64,000 bases of DNA from Limnohabitans sp. Its GTDB lineage: Bacteria > Pseudomonadota > Gammaproteobacteria > Burkholderiales > Burkholderiaceae_C. The stretch covers positions 1-64,000 of the forward strand of contig NZ_JAOASQ010000057.1 of the NCBI RefSeq assembly GCF_030158565.1, given 5' to 3'. The notes under the pieces were generated by a model. The model worked only from the letters and a program-made list of their open reading frames with translations, was not told the DNA's origin and did not search any database. Within the stretch, counting starts at the first letter, position 1; every line of letters begins with the position of its first letter. This document shows positions 18,485 to 28,264 of the stretch, in pieces. Made by a program: the position numbers and the translations under genes.

Positions 18485-19366
18485 ATGAAAACAATCGGCA
18501 TGATCGGCATTGGCATGATGGGCCATGGCATCGCGAGCAATTTGCTCAAACACGGGCACAGCCTGACGGTGCTGGAACACCCCGGCAACCAGCCGCTGGA
18601 CGCCCTGCTGGCCGCAGGCGCACACACCTGCACCACGCCCCAGGCGCTGGCCGCGCAATCGAATGTGATCATCTTGTGCGTGACCGGCACGCCACAGGTC
18701 GAGGCGGTGCTGCTGGGCGAAGACGGCGTCTTGAAGGGCATGCGGCCGGGCACCATCGTCATCGACTGCTCCACGGCCGTGCCCGCCTCCACCGAAAAGG
18801 TCGCAGCCCTGGTCATCGCTCAAGGCGGTCAGTTTCTCGACTCGCCCATGACGCGCACCCCCAAAGAGGCCGCCGAAGGCCGATTGAACTTGCTGGTGGG
18901 CGGCGATGCGGCTTTGTTCGAAACCTGCAAACCCATCCTGGCCTGCTTTGCAGAAAACATCGTGCACACTGGCCCCATTGGCTCGGGCCACCGCATGAAG
19001 CTCTTGCACAACTACGTGTCGCTGGGCACCGTGACCTTGCTGGCCGAAGCGGCTGCTTGCGCCCAACGTGCGGGCGTGGACGCCCACACGTTTGTGGAAG
19101 TGCTGTCCAAAGGCGGGGGCTGGGGTGCGGCGCTTGACCGCCTCAAGCCCACGCTGGCCACAGGCGACACCTCGGGCTTGCGCTTTTCCATGAGCAACGC
19201 GCTCAAGGACCTGAGCTACTACAACCAAATGGCCATCGACACGCAGGCCGACCACACCGTGGCGCAGGCCGTCAAAAACACGCTGGATTTCGCCTGCAAA
19301 GAAGGCGACCCGAATGCCCTGGTGCCGGAGTTGATCGGGCTGCTGGTCAAGCGCCAAGCGAGCTGA
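18485..19366 (+). CDS. 3-hydroxyisobutyrate dehydrogenase-like NAD(P)-dependent oxidoreductase
   Basis: A beta-hydroxyacid dehydrogenase of 293 residues. The N-terminal Rossmann motif is GMIGIGMMGHGIA, the substrate motif is close to DSPMTRTPKEA, and the catalytic lysine lies in GSGHRMKLLHNY. Family members oxidise 3-hydroxyisobutyrate, tartronate semialdehyde or related beta-hydroxy acids. It follows the SDR pair after 149 bases that probably contain its promoter. It converges on aroE. It may belong to the catabolic region, but that rests only on position. Confidence 0.85.
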   Translation: MKTIGMIGIGMMGHGIASNLLKHGHSLTVLEHPGNQPLDALLAAGAHTCTTPQALAAQSNVIILCVTGTPQVEAVLLGEDGVLKGMRPGTIVIDCSTAVPASTEKVAALVIAQGGQFLDSPMTRTPKEAAEGRLNLLVGGDAALFETCKPILACFAENIVHTGPIGSGHRMKLLHNYVSLGTVTLLAEAAACAQRAGVDAHTFVEVLSKGGGWGAALDRLKPTLATGDTSGLRFSMSNALKDLSYYNQMAIDTQADHTVAQAVKNTLDFACKEGDPNALVPELIGLLVKRQAS

Positions 19367-19393
19367 ACAAAGTCCCTGCGGAAGGGGCTCGTT

Positions 19394-20227
19394 TCAGACC
19401 AAAGGCACGGTGAGTTTTTCGATCACCGCCGCAGTGTCCGGGCGCACGCCGCGCCACCATTCAAACGCCTCGGCCGCTTGCTCGGCCAACATGCCCACAC
19501 CGTCGGCCAAGCGGGTGACGCCCGCTTGCTGCGCCAACTTCAGGAAAGGCGTCAAGCCCTTGCCATAGGCCAGCTCATAAGCCAAACAACCCGGCGCAAA
19601 GGCCGCAGCGCTCAGTGGCGGCAATTGCGCCGTCAGGCTGGCCGATGTGGCGTTGAACACGACATCGAAAGTTTGCCCGCCCAGATCGGCGTAACCCACA
19701 CCGCGCACCGGCACGCTGGCGCTTTGGTGCTTGCGGGCCAACTCGGCCAATTCTTGGGCTTTGGCCACCGTGCGGTTGACGATCACCACCTCGGCGGGGC
19801 CCTGCGCCAGCATGGGCAGCAAAGCGCCCCGCGTGGCACCGCCTGCACCCAAAATCAAAATCCGGCGGCCCTGCAAAGGGCAGCCCAAGTTGTGCACCAC
19901 ATCGCGCACCAGGCCCACACCGTCAAAGTTTTCGGCATAGACCTTGTCGCCATCAAACTTCATCGCGTTCACGGCACCGGCCATTTGCGCACCGGGCGCC
20001 AGGTCGGTCGCATAGGCAAAAGCGTCCAACTTGAACGGCGCCGTCACGTTCATGCCCCGGCCACCGGCCGCACGGAAAGCGTCCACCGTCTGGGCAAACT
20101 CGCCCAAGGGGCTCAGCACTTTGGTGTATTCGATGTCCTGCCCAGTCACTTGGGCAAAAGCGGTGTGGATGAGCGGCGACTTGCTCTGCTCGATGGGGTT
20201 GCCGATCACGGCGTAACGATCTGTCAT
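19394..20227 (-). CDS. aroE: Shikimate dehydrogenase (NADP+)
   Basis: An enzyme of 277 residues that reduces 3-dehydroshikimate to shikimate in the chorismate pathway. The substrate site is visible as VIGNPIEQSKSPLIH, NVTAPFK (catalytic Lys) and NFDGVG. The NADP site is GAGGATRGAL with VNRT. I start it at ATG 20227; the open frame runs further upstream but lacks similarity. It is divergent from the amidohydrolase gene, with 65 bases between them. Confidence 0.95.
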   Translation of the reverse strand: MTDRYAVIGNPIEQSKSPLIHTAFAQVTGQDIEYTKVLSPLGEFAQTVDAFRAAGGRGMNVTAPFKLDAFAYATDLAPGAQMAGAVNAMKFDGDKVYAENFDGVGLVRDVVHNLGCPLQGRRILILGAGGATRGALLPMLAQGPAEVVIVNRTVAKAQELAELARKHQSASVPVRGVGYADLGGQTFDVVFNATSASLTAQLPPLSAAAFAPGCLAYELAYGKGLTPFLKLAQQAGVTRLADGVGMLAEQAAEAFEWWRGVRPDTAAVIEKLTVPLV

Positions 20228-20292
20228 GAGGATTTCCAGCCAACAATCCGGCCATCTTATCGCCGCTACCAGCCGAAACGACGGCCGAACCC

Positions 20293-21153
20293 ATGACAAT
20301 GCCATTTTGTTCAACGAACATGTCCATGTCCGATCCTGAATTTGCCATCGATTGCCACGTGCATGTGTTCGACCCGCTGCGCTTTCCTTACGTTCCGGAT
20401 GCGTGGTACCTGCCCTCGCCTGCCGAGACCGGCACCCCCGCACTGCTCGACCAGGTGTTGACCGCGCACGATGTGCGGCACGCCCTGATCGTTGGCCCCA
20501 ACTCGGGTTATGGGCTGGACAACCGGTGTTTGCTGGACACTTTGGCGCATGGCCACGGGCGCTACAAAGGCATCGCAGTGGTCAGGAACAGCGCCAGCCT
20601 GACCGAATTACAAGACTTGAAAGCCGCTGGCGTGGTGGGGGTGGCCTTCAATGCCGCATTGCTGGGCACCGATTTTTATGCCGACACCGGGCCACTTTTG
20701 CAGCACCTGCGGGATCTGGACATGTGGGCGCAAGTACAGGTGGAAGGCGATCAGCTGCTTGCTTTGAACGCTTTGCTGAAAGCCAGTGGCGTCAAGGTTT
20801 TGTTTGACCATTGCGGTCGCCCCAACGCCGCTGCGGGGCTGCATCAAGCCGGGTTTAAGACCCTGCTGTCATGGGCAGACACCGGCCGCATTTGTGTCAA
20901 GCTCTCAGGCTGCGCCAAGTTTGCGGCCCTGCCCTTTCCCTATGCCGATGCCCGGCCTTATGTAGATGCCTTGATCAAAGCCTTCACGCCACAGGCCCTA
21001 GTCTGGGCTTCGGATTGGCCGTTTTTGCGGGCACCCGCACGCATCGACTACGGTCCTTTGCGTGCGCTGGTGCATGACTGGTTACCCGATGAAGACGACA
21101 GGCGCGCCGTGTTGTGGGACACACCCAAGCGTTTGTTTGGCTTTGGGGATTGA
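20293..21153 (+). CDS. Amidohydrolase (TIM-barrel metal-dependent hydrolase, PF04909 type)
   Basis: A protein of up to 286 residues with the family hallmarks DCHVHVFDP at the N-terminus, DHCGRP in the middle, KLSG, and WASDWPFL near the C-terminus. These resemble LigI-type 2-pyrone-4,6-dicarboxylate hydrolases and related lactonases. It would hydrolyse a lactone, or decarboxylate, in catabolism. The start is uncertain: ATGs at 20293, 20320 and 20326 are possible and none has a clear ribosome site. A secreted hydrolase gene follows after 76 bases. The substrate is unknown. Confidence 0.82.
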   Translation: MTMPFCSTNMSMSDPEFAIDCHVHVFDPLRFPYVPDAWYLPSPAETGTPALLDQVLTAHDVRHALIVGPNSGYGLDNRCLLDTLAHGHGRYKGIAVVRNSASLTELQDLKAAGVVGVAFNAALLGTDFYADTGPLLQHLRDLDMWAQVQVEGDQLLALNALLKASGVKVLFDHCGRPNAAAGLHQAGFKTLLSWADTGRICVKLSGCAKFAALPFPYADARPYVDALIKAFTPQALVWASDWPFLRAPARIDYGPLRALVHDWLPDEDDRRAVLWDTPKRLFGFGD

Positions 21154-21229
21154 CCGAGGGCTGACACGCAGGCGTCAGCGCTTGCTCCCAAGCTGTTCTA
21201 GATTGCACGATCCCATCAGGAGACACAAT

Positions 21230-22294
21230 ATGAACATGGTTCAACGCATCGGCCAAGGGCTGATCGCACTGACACTCGGTGCAGGCGCCACAACGCACGC
21301 GCAAGAAACCCCACAAAGCAGCAACTGGGTCGTCAAAGACTTCAAGTTCCACACTGGCGAGGTGCTGCCGGAGCTGCGCCTGAACTACACCACATTGGGT
21401 GACCCCAAAAACGAGGCGGTGCTGATCTTGCACGGCACCACCGGCTCTGGTGCGGGCATGCTGGGCGCAGCGTTTGGCGGCGAGTTGTTTGGCCCCGGCC
21501 AGATCCTGGACGCCAAACGCTACTTCGTGATCTTGCCGGACGCGATTGGCACCGGCAAATCCAGCAAACCTTCGGACGGCTTGCGTGCCAAGTTCCCGGC
21601 CTACAACTACGACGACATGGTTTCCGCCCAACACCGCTTGGTCACAGAGCATTTGGGCATCCGCCATTTGCGCCTGGTGCTGGGCAACTCCATGGGCGGC
21701 ATGCAAACCTGGATGTGGGCCATGAAATACCCCGAGATGATGGACATTGCCGTGCCCATGGCTTCACTGCCCTCGGCCATGTCGGGCCGCAACTGGATGC
21801 TGCGCCGCATGCTGACCGAATCGATCCGCAAAGACCCGCTGTGGATGGGCGGCAACTACAAAGAGCCGCCACCGAGCTGGCAGTTCGCTTCGGTGTTTTA
21901 TTCAACAGCCACCAGCGGCGGCAACCAGGGTCTGCAGAAAATAACGCCCTCCAGCGACAAGGGCGATGCCCTGCTCAAACAACGACTCACAGCGCCCATA
22001 CCGGGTGATGCCAACGACCACCTCTTCCAGTGGGAGTCTTCCAAAGACTACGACCCCTCTGCAGGGCTGGAAAAAATCAAGGCCTCCGTGCTGGTGATCA
22101 ACTCGGCCGATGACGAACGCAACCCGCCCGAGCTGGGCGTTCTGGAAAAAGCTTTGGCACGCATCAAAACGGCCAAGGCCTTGATCATCCCTGGCAGCCC
22201 CGACACCTTCGGGCACGGCACGACCGGCAATGCACGCTTTTGGAAAAAAGAAGTGGGCGAACTGCTGCAGTCCGCCCCACGCCTGACGCGCTGA
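21230..22294 (+). CDS. Secreted alpha/beta hydrolase of the MetX (homoserine acetyltransferase) fold
   Basis: A 354-residue alpha/beta hydrolase with the nucleophile elbow GNSMGGMQTW and a MetX-like N-terminal region (LRLNYTTLGDP, LILHGTTGSGAG). The acid and histidine residues probably lie in INSADDERNPPE and PDTFGHGTT near the C-terminus. Unlike the cytosolic methionine enzyme it starts with a clear signal peptide (about residues 1-26, ending THA-QE), so it should act in the periplasm and is probably a hydrolase. ATG 21230 has AGGAGACA upstream. It is convergent with uvrB. The substrate is unknown. Confidence 0.85.
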   Translation: MNMVQRIGQGLIALTLGAGATTHAQETPQSSNWVVKDFKFHTGEVLPELRLNYTTLGDPKNEAVLILHGTTGSGAGMLGAAFGGELFGPGQILDAKRYFVILPDAIGTGKSSKPSDGLRAKFPAYNYDDMVSAQHRLVTEHLGIRHLRLVLGNSMGGMQTWMWAMKYPEMMDIAVPMASLPSAMSGRNWMLRRMLTESIRKDPLWMGGNYKEPPPSWQFASVFYSTATSGGNQGLQKITPSSDKGDALLKQRLTAPIPGDANDHLFQWESSKDYDPSAGLEKIKASVLVINSADDERNPPELGVLEKALARIKTAKALIIPGSPDTFGHGTTGNARFWKKEVGELLQSAPRLTR

Positions 22295-22367
22295 GACGGG
22301 CACACGGGCAGCGCTGCCCAGCCCTGCCCTGCCCTTTCCTTCGCCTTGCAAGGTGCAGGGCGAACGG

Positions 22368-24494
22368 TCAAGCCCTGATCAGCGGCACGATGTTGTCGCC
22401 GCCTGTGGCCCCGAAGGCCTGCTCTTTCAAAATGGTCAGCTGGTCCCGCACCTGCGCCGCTTTTTCGAATTCCAGATTGCGGGCATGTTCCATCATCTGC
22501 TTTTCGAGCTGCTTGATGGCCTTGGCGATGTCTTTCTCGCTCATGTCCTCGACCTTGGCCTTTTGCAGCGCGGCCTGCTCCAGGCGCTCGGCCTCTTTGC
22601 CCGATTTTTCGCTGTACACGCCGTCGATCAAGTCCCTCACCTTCTTGACGATGCTCTTGGGCGTGATGCCGTGTTCTTCGTTGAAGGCCACCTGTTTGGC
22701 CCGGCGCCGCTCGGTCTCGCCCATGGCTTTTTTCATGGATTCGGTGATGCGATCGGCATACAGGATCGCCTTACCGTTCAGGTTACGCGCCGCCCGGCCG
22801 ATGGTCTGGATCAAACTGCGCTCGGCGCGCAAAAAGCCCTCCTTGTCCGCGTCCAGAATCGCCACCAGCGACACCTCGGGGATGTCGATGCCCTCACGCA
22901 ACAGGTTGATGCCCACCAGCACATCAAAGGCTCCCAAACGCAAATCGCGCAAGATTTCCACGCGCTCGACCGTGTCCACATCGCTGTGCAGATAACGCAC
23001 CTTGACGCCGTTGTCGCTCAGGTAATCGGTCAGCTGCTCGGCCATGCGCTTGGTCAGCGTGGTGATCAGCACCCGCTCGTGCTTGTCCACCCGGATGCGG
23101 ATTTCCTGCAACACATCGTCCACCTGGTGTGTGGCCGGGCGCACTTCCACCAGCGGATCGACCAGGCCTGTGGGCCGCACCACCTGCTCGACCACTTTGC
23201 CCGCGTGGGTCTTTTCGTAATCGGCCGGGGTGGCCGAAACGAAGATGCATTGGCGCATGCGCTTTTCAAACTCTTCGAACTTGAGCGGCCGGTTGTCCAG
23301 CGCGCTGGTCAGGCGAAAGCCGTATTCCACCAGCGTGGTTTTGCGCGCCTTGTCACCGTTGTACATGGCGTTGAGCTGACCGATCATCTGGTGGCTCTCG
23401 TCCAGGAACATGATGGCGTCGGGCGGCATGTAATCGGTCAAGGTGCTGGGCGGATCACCAGGGGCGGCACCCGACAAATGCCGGGTGTAGTTCTCAATGC
23501 CCTTGCAGTGGCCCACCTCGGACAGCATCTCCAGATCAAAGCGGGTGCGCTGCTCCAGGCGCTGGGCTTCGACCAGCTTGCCCATGCCCACCAGCTCTTT
23601 CAAGCGCTGGTCCAGCTCCAGCTTGATGGTCTCCACCGCCGCCAGCACCTTGTCGCGCGGCGTCACATAGTGGCTCGATGGGTAGACCGTGAAGCGCGGG
23701 ATCTTCTGGCGGATGCGGCCGGTGAGCGGGTCAAACAGCTGCAGGCTTTCGATCTCGTCGTCAAACAGCTCGATGCGGATCGCCAGCTCGGAGTGTTCTG
23801 CCGGGAACACGTCGATCGTGTCGCCGCGCACCCGGAACTTGCCCCGGCTGAACTCCATGTCGTTGCGCTGGTACTGCATGCGGATCAGCTGGGCGATCAC
23901 GTCGCGCTGGCCCAGTTTGTCGCCCGTGCGCAGCGTCATGATCATGCGGTGGTAGCTCTCGGGCTCGCCAATGCCATAGATGGCCGACACCGTGGCCACG
24001 ATCACCACATCGCGCCGCTCCATGATGCTTTTGGTACACGACAGGCGCATCTGCTCGATGTGCTCGTTGATGGCCGAGTCTTTTTCGATGAACAAATCGC
24101 GCTGCGGCACATAGGCCTCGGGCTGGTAGTAGTCGTAGTAGCTGACGAAATACTCCACCGCGTTTTTGGGGAAGAACTCGCGGAACTCGCTGTACAGCTG
24201 AGCGGCCAAAGTCTTGTTGGGCGCAAACACAATGGCCGGCCGCCCCAGCTGGGCGATCACATTGGCCATGGTGAAGGTCTTGCCCGAGCCGGTCACGCCC
24301 AGCAGGGTCTGGAACACCTCGCCGTCGTGCACGCCCTCGACCAGCTGCTCAATGGCCACAGGCTGGTCGCCTGCGGGCGGGTACGGCTGGTACAACTCAA
24401 ACGGGGAGCCGGGGTAACTGACAAACTTCCCCGCTGCGTACTTGTCCGCATCAGACACAACTTCAACAACAGGAACTTCGGGCACGGTGGACAT
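22368..24494 (-). CDS. uvrB: Excinuclease ABC subunit B
   Basis: A damage-recognition helicase of nucleotide excision repair with 708 residues. It has Walker [10 protein letters not shown], the beta-hairpin region ([15 protein letters not shown]), helicase motifs DESHQ and [21 protein letters not shown], and the C-terminal UVR domain ([16 protein letters not shown]) that binds UvrC. It is slightly longer than E. coli UvrB because of an N-terminal extension of about 20 residues. It is divergent from the aminotransferase gene. I do not see a LexA-type site in the 119-base gap. Confidence 0.98.
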   Translation of the reverse strand: MSTVPEVPVVEVVSDADKYAAGKFVSYPGSPFELYQPYPPAGDQPVAIEQLVEGVHDGEVFQTLLGVTGSGKTFTMANVIAQLGRPAIVFAPNKTLAAQLYSEFREFFPKNAVEYFVSYYDYYQPEAYVPQRDLFIEKDSAINEHIEQMRLSCTKSIMERRDVVIVATVSAIYGIGEPESYHRMIMTLRTGDKLGQRDVIAQLIRMQYQRNDMEFSRGKFRVRGDTIDVFPAEHSELAIRIELFDDEIESLQLFDPLTGRIRQKIPRFTVYPSSHYVTPRDKVLAAVETIKLELDQRLKELVGMGKLVEAQRLEQRTRFDLEMLSEVGHCKGIENYTRHLSGAAPGDPPSTLTDYMPPDAIMFLDESHQMIGQLNAMYNGDKARKTTLVEYGFRLTSALDNRPLKFEEFEKRMRQCIFVSATPADYEKTHAGKVVEQVVRPTGLVDPLVEVRPATHQVDDVLQEIRIRVDKHERVLITTLTKRMAEQLTDYLSDNGVKVRYLHSDVDTVERVEILRDLRLGAFDVLVGINLLREGIDIPEVSLVAILDADKEGFLRAERSLIQTIGRAARNLNGKAILYADRITESMKKAMGETERRRAKQVAFNEEHGITPKSIVKKVRDLIDGVYSEKSGKEAERLEQAALQKAKVEDMSEKDIAKAIKQLEKQMMEHARNLEFEKAAQVRDQLTILKEQAFGATGGDNIVPLIRA

Positions 24495-24542
24495 CTTTGT
24501 AGGCGCGGCCTGGCTAAACCAGGCGGCGGGGGCCGTTAAAAT

Positions 24543-24583
24543 CAGGAATAACCCGAAAGCCTAACCGAGGAACGGGTTTCCTG
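24543..24583 (+). promoter_or_regulatory. Inverted repeat in the leader of the aminotransferase gene
   Basis: CAGGAATAACCCG (24543-24555) can pair with CGGGTTTCCTG (24573-24583), giving an 11-bp stem with two bulged bases and a 17-base loop. It lies 30 bases before the ATG at 24614, after a possible -10 element (TAAAAT, 24537-24542). A role in the mRNA leader is possible but unproven. Confidence 0.35.
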
Positions 24584-24613
24584 CCACCACTGAACACAAT
24601 CCAAGGACTTTCC

Positions 24614-25810
24614 ATGTCTCTGTTTTCCGCCGTCGAAATGGCCCCCCGCGACCCGATCCTGGGTCTGAACGAACAATTCAACGCCGACACCAACCCCAAC
24701 AAGGTCAACCTGGGCGTGGGTGTGTATTTCGACGACAACGGCAAACTGCCCCTGCTGCAATGCGTGCAAGCCGCCGAAAAAACCATGATGGCCACCCCTT
24801 CGGCCCGCGGCTACCTGCCGATTGACGGCATCGTGGCCTATGACAACGCCGTCAAGGCGCTGGTGTTTGGCGCTGAATCCGACGTGGTCAAGTCCGGCCG
24901 CGTCTCCACCGTGCAAGCCATTGGCGGCACCGGTGGCCTGAAAATCGGCGCCGATTTCCTGAAAAAAGTCAGCCCCAACGCCAAAGTGCTGATCTCTGAC
25001 CCCAGCTGGGAAAACCACCGCGCCATCTTCGTGAACGCCGGTTTTGAAGTCGACACCTACGCCTACTACGACGCGGCCAAGCGCGGCGTGAACTTTGACG
25101 GCATGCTGGCCAGCTTGAACGCGGCTGCCCCTGGCACCATCGTTGTGTTGCACGCTTGCTGCCACAACCCCACCGGCTACGACATCACCGACGCCCAGTG
25201 GGACCAGGTCATTGCTGTCGTCAAGGCCAAGGGCCTGACCGCCTTCCTCGACATGGCTTACCAAGGCTTTGGCCACGGCATCGCCGAAGATGGCGCCGTG
25301 ATCGGCAAGTTCGTGGCTGCGGGCCTGAACATCTTCGTGTCCACCTCGTTCTCCAAGAGCTTCAGCTTGTATGGTGAGCGCGTGGGCGCCTTGTCGGTGG
25401 TGGCTTCAGACAAAGAAGAAGCTTCGCGCGTGCTGTGCCAGCTCAAGATCGCGATCCGCACCAACTACTCCAACCCGCCCATCCACGGCGGTGCGGTGGT
25501 GGCTGCCGTGTTGAACAACCCCGAGCTGCGTGCCCAGTGGGAGCAGGAATTGGCCGAAATGCGTGTGCGCATCAAAGCCATGCGTCAAAAACTGGTCGAC
25601 GGTCTCAAAGCCGCAGGTGTGAAGCAAGACATGGGCTTCATCACCAGCCAGATCGGCATGTTCAGCTACTCGGGCCTGACCAAGGACCAGATGGTGCGTC
25701 TGCGCAATGAATTCGGTGTGTACGGCACCGACACCGGCCGCATGTGCGTGGCCGCGCTCAACAGCAAGAACATCGACTACGTCTGCCAGGCGATCGCCAA
25801 AGTCGTTTAA
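24614..25810 (+). CDS. tyrB: Aromatic-amino-acid / aspartate aminotransferase
   Basis: A PLP-dependent class I aminotransferase of 398 residues. The PLP lysine is Lys248 in SFSKSFSLYGERVG. The N-terminus DPILGLNEQFNADTNPNKVNLGVGVY and the substrate/PLP segment HACCHNPTGYD are typical of the TyrB/AspC group. It exchanges amino groups between aspartate or aromatic amino acids and 2-oxoglutarate. It is a single gene ending at a strong terminator. TyrB and AspC cannot be separated safely from sequence alone. Confidence 0.92.
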   Translation: MSLFSAVEMAPRDPILGLNEQFNADTNPNKVNLGVGVYFDDNGKLPLLQCVQAAEKTMMATPSARGYLPIDGIVAYDNAVKALVFGAESDVVKSGRVSTVQAIGGTGGLKIGADFLKKVSPNAKVLISDPSWENHRAIFVNAGFEVDTYAYYDAAKRGVNFDGMLASLNAAAPGTIVVLHACCHNPTGYDITDAQWDQVIAVVKAKGLTAFLDMAYQGFGHGIAEDGAVIGKFVAAGLNIFVSTSFSKSFSLYGERVGALSVVASDKEEASRVLCQLKIAIRTNYSNPPIHGGAVVAAVLNNPELRAQWEQELAEMRVRIKAMRQKLVDGLKAAGVKQDMGFITSQIGMFSYSGLTKDQMVRLRNEFGVYGTDTGRMCVAALNSKNIDYVCQAIAKVV

Positions 25811-25827
25811 AACCGGCCAAAACCAGC

Positions 25828-25855
25828 AAAAAACCGCCCTCGTGGCGGTTTTTTT
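25828..25855 (+). terminator. Rho-independent terminator after tyrB
   Basis: AAAAAACCGCC and GGCGGTTTTTTT pair around a short CTCGT loop, 18 bases after the tyrB stop. The run of T gives a classic intrinsic terminator. Confidence 0.92.
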
Positions 25856-25971
25856 GTGGGGTCTCCGAGTCGACACCGGATTAGGGAGAACACTCGAAAA
25901 ATTTCGGGCCAAGTCCTGTACGATTGCTGCACCGCACCATATCTTGGTCACGACACAAGGAAAACTGTCAC

Positions 25972-27495
25972 ATGCTCTACCAGATCTTCGAAACACAACG
26001 CTCGATCATGGAACCTTTTTCCGATCTGGCGCAGGCTGCAGCCAAGCTCTACAGCAACCCGCTGAGCCCCATTTCGCAGACCCCTCTGGCGCAGCGTGTG
26101 TCGGCAGGCTACGCCCTGATGCACCGCCTGGGCAAGGACTACGAAAAGCCCGAATTCGGCATCAAGACAGTCAAGGTCAACAAGACCGACGTGGCCATCC
26201 ATGAGCGCATCGAGATCGACAAGCCTTTTTGCGAGCTGCGCCGCTTCAAGCGTTTCTCGGACGATCCCGCCACCCTGACCCAGCTCAAGGCCCAGCCTGC
26301 CGTGCTGATCGTGGCGCCCTTGTCGGGTCACTACGCCACCTTGCTGCGCGACACCGTCAAGACCATGCTGCAAGACCACAAGGTCTACATCACCGACTGG
26401 AAAAACGCCCGCCTGGTGCCCCTGTCCGAAGGTGAATTCCACCTGGACGACTACATCAACTACGTGCAGGAGTTCATCCGCCACCTGCAATCGATCTACG
26501 GCAACTGCCACATCGTGAGCGTGTGCCAGCCGACCGTGCCCGTGATGGCCGCGGTCTCCCTCATGGCCAGCCGTGGCGAGAAGACCCCGCTGACCATGAC
26601 CATGATGGGCGGCCCGATCGATGCACGCAAATCACCCACTTCGGTGAACAACCTGGCCACCAACAAGAGCTTCGAGTGGTTCGAGAACAACGTGATCTAC
26701 CGCGTGCCACCGTACTTCCCCGGCGCGGGTCGCCGCGTGTACCCCGGCTTCTTGCAGTACACCGGCTTTGTGGCCATGAACCCCGATCGCCATGCCACCA
26801 GCCATTACGACTACTTCAAAGACTTGATCAAGGGTGACGACGCCAGCGCCGAAGCCCACCGCAAGTTCTACGACGAGTACAACGCCGTGCTCGACATGGA
26901 CGCCGATTACTACCTGGAAACCATCGCCACCGTTTTCCAGGACTTCAAACTGGTCAATGGCACTTGGGATGTCAAGGGCGTGGACGGCAAAGTCGAACGC
27001 GTGCGCCCACAGGACATCAAAGGCACCGCCTTGATGACCGTCGAAGGCGAACTGGACGACATCTCGGGCTCGGGCCAGACCCGTGCTGCGCAAGACATGT
27101 GCACCGGTGTGGCCGCCAGCGACCGCCTGCACCTGGAAGTGCCCGGCGCTGGCCACTACGGCATTTTCAGCGGCAGCCGCTGGCGCTCCATCGTGTATCC
27201 ACAGGTGGTGAATTTCATCAAGGGCCACGCTGCACCTGCAGCCAAAGCCGTGGTCAAAGCTGCCCCTGTGCAAGCGACTCCGGTCAAAGCTGCGACTGTC
27301 AAGACGGCCCCCGTCGTCCAAGCCAAAGTGGAAGCTGCCAAGCCATCGGTCCCCAAAGCTGCCGCCAAGCCCGCAGCCAAGGCCCCTGTAAAGGCAGCCG
27401 CCAGCAGCAAGGCCAAAGTCGTGGCCAAGCCTGCGGCCAAAGCCAGCACGCCGGCCGTCAAGACCAGCTGGGTTGAGCCCAAGAAAAAAGCCTGA
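25972..27495 (+). CDS. phaZ: Intracellular PHB depolymerase with lysine/alanine-rich C-terminal tail
   Basis: This protein of 507 residues degrades stored polyhydroxybutyrate. The first 415 or so residues match intracellular PhaZ enzymes, with a cysteine nucleophile, Cys185 in SVCQPTVPV, as in Ralstonia PhaZa1. GHYGIFSG near residue 400 probably carries the catalytic histidine. Known enzymes are about 420 residues. Here residues 418-507 form an extra tail rich in Lys, Ala, Pro and Val, with 18 lysines and 2 glutamates, like the DNA-binding tails of PhaF or histone H1-like proteins. ATG 25972 has AAGGAAAA upstream. rnfB follows after five bases. Confidence 0.9.
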   Translation: MLYQIFETQRSIMEPFSDLAQAAAKLYSNPLSPISQTPLAQRVSAGYALMHRLGKDYEKPEFGIKTVKVNKTDVAIHERIEIDKPFCELRRFKRFSDDPATLTQLKAQPAVLIVAPLSGHYATLLRDTVKTMLQDHKVYITDWKNARLVPLSEGEFHLDDYINYVQEFIRHLQSIYGNCHIVSVCQPTVPVMAAVSLMASRGEKTPLTMTMMGGPIDARKSPTSVNNLATNKSFEWFENNVIYRVPPYFPGAGRRVYPGFLQYTGFVAMNPDRHATSHYDYFKDLIKGDDASAEAHRKFYDEYNAVLDMDADYYLETIATVFQDFKLVNGTWDVKGVDGKVERVRPQDIKGTALMTVEGELDDISGSGQTRAAQDMCTGVAASDRLHLEVPGAGHYGIFSGSRWRSIVYPQVVNFIKGHAAPAAKAVVKAAPVQATPVKAATVKTAPVVQAKVEAAKPSVPKAAAKPAAKAPVKAAASSKAKVVAKPAAKASTPAVKTSWVEPKKKA

Positions 27496-27500
27496 GGCCC

Positions 27501-28190
27501 ATGCCCGCTTCACAAGAAACAGCGCCTGAGATCCAGGCGCTTTTTCAATGCCTGAACGATGCGCTGCCGCAAACGCAGTGCACGCGTTGTGGCTTCCCCG
27601 ACTGCGCCAGTTACGCCATGGCCATGGCGCGTGGCGAGGCGGCCATCAACCAATGCCCACCCGGCGGCCAAGCGGGCATCGAGCGGCTAGCCCAACTGAC
27701 TAAACAGCCCGTGGTGCCACTGAACCCCGAGCACGGTCAAGAAGGCCCCCGCCAAATGGCCATCATTGACGAGGCTTGGTGCATCGGCTGCACGCTGTGC
27801 ATCAAAGCCTGCCCGACCGATGCCATTTTGGGGGCCAACAAACTCATGCACACCGTGATCGAGCCCAGGTGCACCGGCTGCGAACTGTGCATCCCGGTGT
27901 GTCCGGTCGATTGCATCCAGCTGGAAAATGTGACGGGCGACAAAACCGGCTGGTCAGCTTGGACCGCCGAGCAAGCCCACACCGCACGCGAGCGCTACGC
28001 CTCGCGTCAGCAACGCCTTGTGCGTGAAGATCAGGCCCACCAAAAGCAGCTTCAGGCCAAAGCCGAGCACAAACTGGCCGATTTGGCCGCCCACACCAAG
28101 GGCACCGAAAGCACGCCCGAGGTGGACCGCAAACGCGCCATCATCGAAGCGGCACTCGCCAAAGCAAAAGCCCGCCAGACCGAGGCCTGA
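27501..28190 (+). CDS. rnfB: RnfB-like ferredoxin-type iron-sulfur protein
   Basis: A protein of 229 residues. Its N-terminus carries the Rnf-type four-cysteine cluster motif (CTRCGFPDC and a later CPPGG). Two classic 4Fe-4S sites follow: CIGCTLCIKACP and CTGCELCIPVCP. The hydrophobic N-terminal anchor of full RnfB is absent, so it should be soluble. The last 80 residues are charged and helical. No other rnf genes lie nearby; such stand-alone RnfB genes are common in betaproteobacteria. It probably carries electrons between ferredoxin-linked enzymes, but the partner is unknown. Confidence 0.9.
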   Translation: MPASQETAPEIQALFQCLNDALPQTQCTRCGFPDCASYAMAMARGEAAINQCPPGGQAGIERLAQLTKQPVVPLNPEHGQEGPRQMAIIDEAWCIGCTLCIKACPTDAILGANKLMHTVIEPRCTGCELCIPVCPVDCIQLENVTGDKTGWSAWTAEQAHTARERYASRQQRLVREDQAHQKQLQAKAEHKLADLAAHTKGTESTPEVDRKRAIIEAALAKAKARQTEA

Positions 28191-28264
28191 CGGGCGCGAG
28201 GTCAAAAGGGTCACAAGGGCTGGAGGGCTTGAGCGGATTCGTCCGCTCAACGCCAGGCTTGGTC

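Noticed and set aside
22353..24539. Open frame of 728 codons on the + strand opposite uvrB
   Set aside because: It mirrors uvrB in the antisense phase that GC-rich codon use keeps open. It has no recognisable domain, and uvrB is certain.
24495..24613. LexA box for uvrB
   Set aside because: No CTGT-N8-ACAG pattern is visible on either strand in this gap.
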